NCBI RefSeq assembly: GCF_932274485.2
Contig: NC_065881.2
Location: 82,462,702 to 82,526,701, forward strand
Direction of reading: 5' to 3'
DNA: 64,000 nt
DNA from: Patella vulgata
Taxonomy: Eukaryota > Mollusca > Gastropoda > Patellidae
The notes under the pieces: generated by a model
Databases searched by the model: none
Seen by the model: only the letters and a program-made list of their open reading frames with translations
Told to the model about the DNA's origin: nothing
Shown here: positions 1 to 9,100 of the stretch, one piece after another
Position numbering within the stretch: the first letter of the stretch is position 1
Layout: every line of letters begins with the position of its first letter
Position numbers and translations under genes: made by a program

Positions 1-44
1 CTTTAACAATAAGTTTTAGTCCGAAGGGTCCCCGCCTTCTTTCT

Positions 45-181
45 TTACATTTCTATCTCTACTGAAGCAATATTAAAATCATTACGACAGAAAATTATCT
101 TGCCAGGTTGACCATTAGTTGTAACAGTAAGGTAAGTGAAATTGCCATTAGAAAAGCCAAGCAGAGAGTCAGACACAGGGT
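45..181 (-). CDS. Possible terminal exon of an unidentified protein
   Basis: The minus strand is open from an AG acceptor (ATGAATTAG, just above 181) to a TAA at 45-47. It encodes about 44 residues rich in beta-type sequence, including GNFTYLTVTTNGQPG and CRNDFNIASVEIEM. An in-frame stop lies just upstream of the acceptor, so the piece only works as a spliced exon. It does not look like the helical vinculin-family protein encoded further right on this strand, so it is probably a separate gene, a repeat-derived ORF or chance. A GTAAAG near the stop could be a donor instead. Family not recognised. Confidence 0.28.
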
Positions 182-287
182 CTAATTCATAATCATTTGA
201 TGTTTAAAAACGAAAACATTTTTAATTTCTATAAAAAAAACTTTGCACTAAGACTAAAATCTCTACAAAATATTTTTCCAGGTCAAG

Positions 288-2210
288 ATGAAACCAAACA
301 TTTTACAAGTTCCTCCAAACCAATTCAACTGTAACACATCCATTCAAAATCCAAACCAGTGCTACAATTCATCGTCTGCCACTGACGAAATTCATTCCGC
401 TTCAGCCATCAAAATAACGGTAGTCTACCTATCGTTGATGTGTTTTCAAGGAACTGTGGGTAATTCTATCCTAATAACATGCGTGATTCGGCAAAAAAAT
501 CTACGTCAAATGACTCACATTTTAGCTGCAAATTCTTGCACCATCGGATTGCTGATCTCTGCAGTGATTATTCCTGGACATATTTACGACATCGTTCAGC
601 GAGAAACGCTGAATGAGGATGGATATATGTGCACAGTGTTTGGATATATGAACTTCTCTTTAACACTTATGACATTATGTAACTGTAATGCCATAGCCTT
701 GAACAGGTATTGTTTAATCGTGAAGCCACATTTAAAAGTTTATATGAATTTACAAAAGACGATAAAATTATGCGTTGGATTATTGTGGCTGATTCCCATC
801 ACCTTGTCTGTGACTTGCGTTCCGTATCTTGGCTTCCATACACACATGCTTGAGTGTTTCATCGTCATGGAAACTAAGACATATTGGTATATCATTATTG
901 CTATGGTAACACCGACAGTTGCCACAACGATAATTGTGTTTACATTATATTTTCTAATCTTACATAAAGTTGTGAGCAGCAAACGCAGGGTTGCAGCATT
1001 TCAATCAAAACGGCAGACTCAGTCGCTCAAGCTTAAAACAGATTTGAAAACATCAAAAGATCATCAAATTCCGATAATAAAAACACAGTTCATTGACAGC
1101 AACAATTCAACAAACATTTTTACGATCATGGACAATAACTTTGATAAACGTCAACTACTTTTCGGTCCGAATATTACAGATGCGAGTCCAGGTCATTCAT
1201 ATGTTTCTTCCGATCTCCATTCTTCCTACGTTGACATTTCCGATGAACACGTATCACCTGAGTCTGAACTAAATACAAAAATAATAGATCCGGATTCCAA
1301 AAAGACACAAAATACGACAAAAATTAATGATATGAATTCTCATATTATTGAAAAATCATCAATTGGTGTAAATTCACGCACCAATACAAAGATGGCTGAA
1401 CAAAATTCCAGTACCAATACGAATACAAAGACCATTGAACAAAATTCCAGTACAAAGACCATTGAACAAAATTCCATTACAAAGACCATGGAACAAAATT
1501 CCAGTACAAATACCATGGAACAAAATATACCAATCGACAAACAAACAATTCCGTGTTCAAATGTATCTAATTTTAAAAACGAGTTGTTGACCTCTCATAA
1601 ACCCAACAACATGAAAAACAAACCCAAACTAAATTTGATTGATCAGTCGGAAAAATTCAAAGAATTCCCTATGCCGAGCACGTCTTTTGTGTGTCAGGCG
1701 AATAAATCTCGAACTTCAAATGAAATTCGCTGTCTTGAAGCTTGGCGAAAAAATCAACAAACTCGTACAAAGTTTAATTCACATGTTGGTTTTAAGACAT
1801 GTGACAAAGCAGCGGATACTTCTGGGATCTGTAACAACTGTTTTACGATTCAACGTCCTGAGGCAGAGCTGCGACGTACTGATTCAATGAAATCGTGTAA
1901 AGACGACAACCTAAAAAAATCCACGAAAGGCAGCAACACGAAACAGAACAGAAGGACGAACATGTTCGATAGAGAAATACGTCTTTCATTGTATCTATTT
2001 TTAGCTTTCCTTTGTTTCAGCTGTTTGTATTTACCTTTAACGATAGTTTATATCCTTGCTGCAGAATCAAGTCTGTCACCTGATATCTGGCTGTTTTTTT
2101 ATACGCTAGAGTTATCCTTCTCAACGATCACATGGGTTTTATATGGGATGTTAAACAGGGATTTTAGAACACATTTCATCTTGATCGCAAAGTGTAAAAA
2201 GTTGACTTGA
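288..2210 (+). CDS. Orphan class A (rhodopsin-like) G protein-coupled receptor
   Basis: A 640-residue seven-helix receptor in one coding exon. TM1 (42-66) carries G58-N59. TM2 is at 77-98. C115 before TM3 and C190 in the second outer loop are placed for the conserved disulfide. TM3 ends in N139-R140-Y141, a DRY variant. TM4 is 160-180 and TM5 200-226. TM6 (about 566-590) has FSCLYLP in place of CWxP. TM7 (about 600-620) ends TWVLY in place of NPxxY. The third inner loop is very long, about 335 residues, and holds a degenerate tandem repeat of TMEQNSST type near residues 365-415. The N-terminus has several NxS/T sites. A TTTTTCCAG acceptor lies 6 bases before the ATG, so a 5' UTR intron upstream is likely. 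It probably signals through G proteins at the plasma membrane. The ligand cannot be told. The gene lies head-on to the vinculin-like gene and probably within one of its introns. Confidence 0.85.
   Translation: MKPNILQVPPNQFNCNTSIQNPNQCYNSSSATDEIHSASAIKITVVYLSLMCFQGTVGNSILITCVIRQKNLRQMTHILAANSCTIGLLISAVIIPGHIYDIVQRETLNEDGYMCTVFGYMNFSLTLMTLCNCNAIALNRYCLIVKPHLKVYMNLQKTIKLCVGLLWLIPITLSVTCVPYLGFHTHMLECFIVMETKTYWYIIIAMVTPTVATTIIVFTLYFLILHKVVSSKRRVAAFQSKRQTQSLKLKTDLKTSKDHQIPIIKTQFIDSNNSTNIFTIMDNNFDKRQLLFGPNITDASPGHSYVSSDLHSSYVDISDEHVSPESELNTKIIDPDSKKTQNTTKINDMNSHIIEKSSIGVNSRTNTKMAEQNSSTNTNTKTIEQNSSTKTIEQNSITKTMEQNSSTNTMEQNIPIDKQTIPCSNVSNFKNELLTSHKPNNMKNKPKLNLIDQSEKFKEFPMPSTSFVCQANKSRTSNEIRCLEAWRKNQQTRTKFNSHVGFKTCDKAADTSGICNNCFTIQRPEAELRRTDSMKSCKDDNLKKSTKGSNTKQNRRTNMFDREIRLSLYLFLAFLCFSCLYLPLTIVYILAAESSLSPDIWLFFYTLELSFSTITWVLYGMLNRDFRTHFILIAKCKKLT
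1381..1530 (+). repeat. In-frame tandem repeat in the GPCR third inner loop
   Basis: About five imperfect copies of a 24-27 base unit around ACCATTGAACAAAATTCCAGT. The translation repeats TIEQNSST / TMEQNSST. All length changes keep frame. This polar Asn/Ser/Thr tract lies in the cytoplasmic loop and may vary between alleles. Confidence 0.7.
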
Positions 2211-2211
2211 G

Positions 2212-2330
2212 AGATATGGAAATGGGGTTTAACATTCACTCAACACAAACCAGATCATTTTGGAACTAACATATACATTTTATTTTAATAATTTGTTTTC
2301 ACGTAGGAGTGTCATGTCCCGGTGCCATTC
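2212..2330 (-). repeat. SINE-A 3' fragment
   Basis: Antisense 3' end of SINE-A (AATGGGGTTTAACATTC, CTCAACACAAACC, then a diverged GTAGGAGTGTC). It starts two bases after the GPCR stop codon, so the receptor's 3' UTR probably includes it. Confidence 0.7.
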
Positions 2331-2335
2331 AGGAT

Positions 2336-3054
2336 ATTGTAGAGTATAATAAAATAACCTACCTTATCAGCTTTTAGCGAGTATAATAAAATAACCTATC
2401 TTACCAGCTTGTAGAGTGGTTTTCACATAGGGGTGTCATGTCTCAGTGCCCTTCAGGATATTATAGAGAGTATAATAAAATAACCTACCTTTATCAGCTT
2501 GTAGAGAGTATAATAAAATAACCCACCTTATCAGCTTTTAAAGAGTATAATAAAATAACCTACCTTATCACCTTGTAGAGATTATAATAAAATAACCTAC
2601 CTTATCAGCTTTTAAATAGTATAATAAAATAACCCATCTTATCAGCTTGTAGAGTATAATAAAATAACCTACCTTATCAGCTTTTAAAGAGTATAATAAA
2701 ATAACCTACCTTATCAGCTTCTAGAGTGTATAATAAAATAACCTATCTTACCAGCTTGTAGAGTATAATAAAATAACCTATCTTACCAGCTTGTAGAGTA
2801 TAATAAAATAACCTATCTTACCAGCTTGTAGAGTATAAAAAAATAACCTATCTTACCAGCTTGTAGAGAGTATAATAAAATAACCTATCTTACCAGCTTG
2901 TAGAGTATAATAAAATAACCTATCTTACCAGCTTGTAGAGTATAATAAAATAACCTATCTTACCAGCTTGTAGAGTATAATAAAATAACCTACCTTATAT
3001 CACCTTGTAGAGTATAATAAAATAACCTACCTTATCAGCTTGTAGAGTGGTTTT
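2336..3054. repeat. 35 bp minisatellite built from the exon 9 splice donor
   Basis: About 18 units of roughly 35 bp (33-37), plus-strand consensus CTTGTAGAGTATAATAAAAT followed by AACCTACCTTATCAG. Read on the minus strand, each unit is the last 17 bases of vinculin-like exon 9 (CTCTACAAGCTGATAAG) plus the first 18 bases of its intron (GTAGGTTATTTTATTATA). Two classes occur: GATAAG|GTAGGT, and a variant reading CTG|GTAAGATAGG. A block at about 2410-2462 breaks the array. It repeats SINE-A-derived flank also seen at 2299-2340. Confidence 0.9.
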
Positions 3055-3187
3055 CAGTAATCCATCGATAGGTTGATTAGTTTCTTTAAATACGTCGATT
3101 ATCAGATACAATAATGATACGTTTACATGTTTTTCTAGATCACATAACTCATCCATTATCATCTCACATACTCCATCAAAATCACGT
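3031..3187 (-). CDS. Vinculin-like gene, exon 9
   Basis: Completes the split Arg codon, then runs RDFDGVCEMIMDELCDLEKH to LLKTTLQADK. The donor AAG|GTAGGT is the first of a tandem array of near-identical donors (2336-3054). No later exon is visible in the window. Confidence 0.82.
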
Positions 3188-6100
3188 CTGAAAAAAAATC
3201 ACGTGGTTACCATGCAAGATATGCCCAACCTTTGCAAAACATGGACCTCTGCATTGTTCCTTCATCCACAAGGGGATTGGACGGACGAATGGTTAGCATG
3301 TGCGTGCTGTATAATAAGGTCTGTCATTGAGTCAAGAAGTAGGGTCGACTGTTCAACATCGTGAGTTTTCTCCAGGTCCTCTGGTTTCCTCCCACTGCTA
3401 AAGACCCCTACGCGCAAGTAAATTATGGAAATAAAACTGAACCATCTTTCTCTCTGCCACTTCAGTGTGTATAAATTTCAAGACTCTTCGATGACGACTG
3501 TGACCTAGAGCATCAACAAGGCAGTTGTGGATAAAAGGGGTGAGAGAGAGAAAAATGGCGTTTAACGTCCACTCAACACAAACTAGGTCATTTCGGGACT
3601 AAACTACTATTCAATTTTATTTCAAAAATTCATCTGTGCATAGGGGTTTTTAGCACTGGGGAGGAGAGAGAGAGAAATGGGGTTTAATGCCGACACAATC
3701 TAGGTCATTTTGGGACTAACATATTTTATTTCAATAATTCGTTTGCGCGTAGGGGTCTTTAGCAGTGGGAGGAAACCGGAGGACCCGGAGAAAAACCATG
3801 AGGTTGGACAGGCGACCCTACTCCTTGTCACGTACAACCGGGGATTCGAAACCACGGCAGTTGACTCAATGACAGGCTTTATGATACAGCACGCATGTGC
3901 TAACCATTGGGCCATCCAACCCCCCGCACTGGGGAGGAAATAAAGAGAAAACCAAAAAAGGTTGGACAGGTGATCCTACTCCTTGTCACGTTCAAGCAAG
4001 GAATCAAAACCAAACTACTTGACTCAATAACAGACCTGATGATCTAATATGCATGCGTTAAACCCCTGCACACACTGAAAGAACGAATCCAGCTTTTTCT
4101 ATATCCTTTCCTAATTTCGTTCACAGCAAGATAATATTTAAAAATATCCTGACATTTGTTTGAATATCATCATATCTAAAAAGGCATGAATTGGCCAACA
4201 CCAAGAAGGAGGACTCCACTATAAATCTAGATTATATGTGACAATTTATGGGTAATATTTATGGAAAGATAAAGTTTCTATTTGTAAACAGCTGACAAAT
4301 ACATTAATTTTTTAGAGAAAGAGAAAGAGAGAGATGGGGTTTAACATCCACTCGACACAAACTAACACATGGCTTAATTTTATTTCAATAATTCACTCGC
4401 ACGTAGGGGTCTTTAGCTGTGGGAGGAAACGCGGAGAAAACCCACAAGGTTGAAAAGGCAACCCTACTCCTTGTCACGTACAACCAGGGAATCGAAACCA
4501 TGCCAGTTAACTCAATGTCAGATTTTATGATACAGCGCGCAAGTGCTAACCATTCGGCTATCCAAACTCCCAATCTTTTAGAAACATTTAGTAACTGGAT
4601 AGAGCATAGGTTCCCAACCTTTTTTGGGTGGCGACCCCGACCAGACCCAGGATCAGATCACGATCCCTCGAAGAACAAAGTCACATTTTATTATGAAACA
4701 TCACTTTTATTATTGTTTACTTATTAAAAGTCTGATAACAAATTATTGATTTTTTTAATCAGTGTGACGGTTGCGCCTGTTTTTCAGCGACCAGGTTTTC
4801 AATGCGTGGCTCAACGCCACTCAGCGCGACAATCATGTCCCTTTCTATTTTAAGCCGGTTCCTAAATTTTGTTTTTATCACAACCATTGTAGAAAACGAC
4901 TGTTCGCATAGGTATGACGACGGGTACGGCATGAGGTGCCATGTTGCATTCTTGGATAGACAGGGATAGGATTCAAGCATTTTGCACCAGTAACTGAACA
5001 AATGAAATTAAATGGGGTTTAACGTCCTACTGTTCTGCTCCGAACTGGGCTAATGAAGACGGGCATACGCCATACAGTGTGCTATGAGGGAAATTTTGCC
5101 CGGACAGCGGCACTACGGCCTACTCTTATATCGAATTCCAACTGTCAAGGGATCTTTTACGTGTACGCCAATGTGTACACCGTACCTCATTTTTTTTGTC
5201 CCATCCGAAAGACTAGACAGCTTTCCTTGTCAGGCCCTCCGTCCTGCATCACTGACAAGGGGAAACCACGCCGGAAAATCTGGATGAACTTTCTCGGCCA
5301 ATGCAAGGATCGAACACCCGACCTCCAGACTAGCGAGCCAGCCTCTTACCCACTTAGCCACGTGATCCCCCGTAACTGGACAAAGGCAAGGACATGTACA
5401 GTGATTTAGCTCCGGAATCCTGCTGCAGTCTCACGAGCTCCTCTTGAGCGATATCATCGTCGGTGATGGCGTCTAATGGTACACCAAATGGGTTTCGGAC
5501 CACGGTGAATGACTGGACGTCGAGCTCGATCAGTGACTGAAGATGTTCAATGAATAGATAAGTTTACAGCTGTTAAAGGCTTTGTTTTCAGTTGAAAAAC
5601 TCAAGGAAAATAATCTAAACTGTTTTAGAGACTAGAGAAGTATTTATTTGCACGAAAATTGGCAGGGGCAAGTCTCTTTGTTTTGGAAATTTCCAGCAGC
5701 TTTGACATTGAACGAACCTTGAACTTTGCAACTCGATTATCACAGGTAGATATTTCAGTTGGAAAGTGCAAGACTTGGTATTCGCCGCGATGATATTTTC
5801 TATCGAGGAATCTGAGAGGTCTAGAGCTGGGTTCTAGACCAATCGAAATTAGTGATGAAAAATGTAGATTGTAGAGTGTTACGTGAAGGCCTTGATAAGA
5901 TGTACGGAGTTAAAGCGAAATCAAGCCTTCTATTGAAGATGTATAGATAAATTACATGAAAAGATAGCATTTTTTTTTAAAGTTCTCAGACTAGTCCGCG
6001 ACCCCCAGAGTTTGGGAAACGCCGGGATAGAGCAATAAACTATAACACTGTTGGATTGTCAAATCATGTTATTGGTCAAAGGGAGATAATTAATGTAAAA

Positions 6101-9100
6101 TGAAATGAAATAAATTTATGTCCTACTGTTCTGCTCCGAACTGGGCTAATAAAGACGGGCATACACCATACAGTATGCTATGAGAGAAATTTTGCCCGGT
6201 CAGAGGCCTTCTCTTATATCGAATTCCAACTGTCAAAGGATCTTTTACGTGCAATCCTATGTGTACACGGGGCCTTGGTTTTTCGACCCATCCGAACGAC
6301 TAGACGATTTTCCTTGTCAGGCCCTCCGTCCTGCATCACTGACAAGGGAGAACTATGTCAGAAAATCTGGATGAACTTTCTCGGCCAACCTGCAGGTAAT
6401 TAAGCCAGCGTCTTACCCACTTAGCCATCGTGACCCCCCAATTAATGTAAAACAAAGAATAAGAGTTATTTTAAAGACTGTGAGTGGAAAAAGCATGAAT
6501 TCAGATCGTAAATGGAAGTGCAAAATGAATCAAAAGGTTGATTAAATAATATTACCAGCGACACAACAACGCATAGGCCTACTTATGGAAGAACAATTAC
6601 ATAAATGATTTTTTTAGGCGACGTACTTGGCTTGAAAACTTTGAGAAAATACTCTTCGAAACGTGGCCCAAATAAATCAGTAATTGTTCTTCCATAAGTA
6701 TGTGTTATAGTTTAATAACAAATATATTCAATTTACCTGATTTCTATAATATTAGGATTGGTTTTAGTTAAAGTTTGTAGTTCTAGAACTCGACTTTTGG
6801 CTTGTAAAATCTAAAAATATAAATACAAAAGGAAAACTGTTAGGTTATATATATAATAGACATACGGGAACCACTTTCCATGGAGGGAGTTCAATCGGTA
6901 AGAGAGAGTAATGGGGTTTAAGGTCCACTCGACACAAAATAGACAATTTTGGGACTAACTTATGGTTCGATTTTATTTCAGTAATCTGCTTGCACGTAGG
7001 GGACTTTAACAGTGGGAGGAAACCGGAGGACAGGCAACCCTACTCCTTGTCACGTACAACTGGGGAATCGAAACCACGTCAGTTGACTCAATGACAGACC
7101 TTATGATATAGCGTGCATGTGCTAACCATTCGGCGTATGCAACACATGCTAAACATTCGACCATTCAACTCCATGGGTAGACCTAGCTCTTACATAATGC
7201 ATCTTTAACCCTAAATAAAAATATACGATGCGGAAAATTTTCAATTAGCATCCCTGGTCAAAAATATAAAAATGTTATGATAATTTATTTTAGAATTATG
7301 AAATAAATCGTACTTACTCTTTGACAACTACGTATTATAAGATTACGATGGATGTCCAGACAGAAATGAGCCACAGTCATACTATGACCTACAATGACAG
7401 CCAGATTAGCCTCAAGATCATGTAGTGGTTCACTCCGTTTTTCAACTTTCAGGATTTCTAAAACCTAAAATATTTAGAAATCATGTTACATAAGAAAACA
7501 ATCTGATTAAAATACACATCTATATTTCGTTTCATTTTTTTATACTCTCGATGGCCTCCACTAAATGAAGATCTGACTGGTAGAGAGTTGTGTCAGGGGT
7601 CATACGAGTGGCTTTTGGCACTAAACCATCAGACATTTGATTAACCAATCAGTGTTGATGTTTCGAGAAGGATAACCAATATTCTGTGCACAGCATGCCA
7701 AGAACATGCTGTAACAGACCATTTCATTGGCTAATCCCTCACATAAACCAGAACGTGGGTTATATAACAACTCTTCCAGATCCCAGTGTCTTAAAGACAA
7801 GTAAAACGAAATTTTGAACTATAAAAAACGAAACGAAATAGGATCTGTGTTTAAATCAGATTGATAAGAAATCAAATTTGGTTTATCATCTTATTTTTCT
7901 GCAACAACTCGACTAATGAAAATGGCATATGCGATAAGGAGCAAATGAAATGAAATGAAATGGGGTTTAACGTCCTACTGTTCTGCTCCTAACCTGGGCT
8001 AATGAAGACGGGCATACGCATTACAGTGTGCTATGAGGGAAATATTTCCCGGGCAGCGGCGCTACAGCCTACTCTGAAATCGAATTCCAACTGTCAAGGG
8101 ATCTTTTACGTTCATGCCAATGTGTACACGGGACCTCAGTTTTTCAGGCCATCCGAACGACTATACAGCTGTCCTTGTCAGGCCCTCCATCCTGCATCAC
8201 TGACAAGGGGGAACCACGCCGGAAAATCTGGATGAACTTTTTCAGCCAATGCAGGGATCGAACACCCGACCTCCAGGCTAGCGAGCCAGCGTCTTACCCA
8301 CTTAGCCATGTGATCCCCCGCGATAGGGAGCCACAGTGGGTCAGTGAGTAAGACGTTAGCATGTTAACCTGGAGATCCTGTGTTCGATTTTTATGTTGGC
8401 CGAGAAAGTTCACCAGAAAATTTTCTGGCTCGGTCAACACCAGGCTTGAATCCTTGACCTCCTGATTAGTGAGTGAGTGCCTTCATCACTGAGCCACTGT
8501 GTTTTCCAATATGCATTAATTACTGGGAATATATCAGTCAAGTATCTATCATGCAAATATGAATAAACAAACAGATAAATGACAAACTCAATCTGGTTAA
8601 AACACAGATCCTATTTCGTTTCGTTTTTATAGTTCAAAATTTCGTTTACCTTGTCTTTACTGCACTTGGATCTGGAAGAGTTGTTATTTAACTCGTGTTC
8701 TGAATGGTGTCAGGGATAAGCCAATGAAACGGTCTGTCACAGTGAGCTTTAGGTGTGTTTTGCACGGAACTGTGGGTAATCCACTAGTAACATCAATGCT
8801 GATTGGTTAATCAAATGTCTGACATCATAGGGTCATAAGTCGGTCTTTTGACCCCTGACGTGACCTATCGCTATAACTTGTCAGATCTTCATGTAGTGGA
8901 GGCCATCGAAAGTGTAAAAAACGAAACAAAAAACTAGATAATCTAACGGGAATTTGCTGAAAATTTCAGTCAAATTGATTCACTCTGAACCGAGAATTTA
9001 GCGATTGAATTTTCGGTCTAGCCGCGATCGTCATTAGAGTAAAGTAGGTACGATAAAAACAAACATAGTGTCGATTATCAAGTTCATGATTAAATCATGA

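Noticed and set aside
1340-1540. Repetitive minus-strand ORF (MVFVLEFCS repeats)
   Set aside because: Antisense shadow of the GPCR loop repeat.
2336-3054. Satellite or CRISPR-like array
   Set aside because: Units abut without spacers and match an exon-intron boundary, so it is a minisatellite of local origin.
5053-5409. 118-codon plus-strand ORF
   Set aside because: It is the antisense strand of a SINE-B. Very similar peptides recur at each SINE-B copy (for example 8002, 12133, 17466, 48240).
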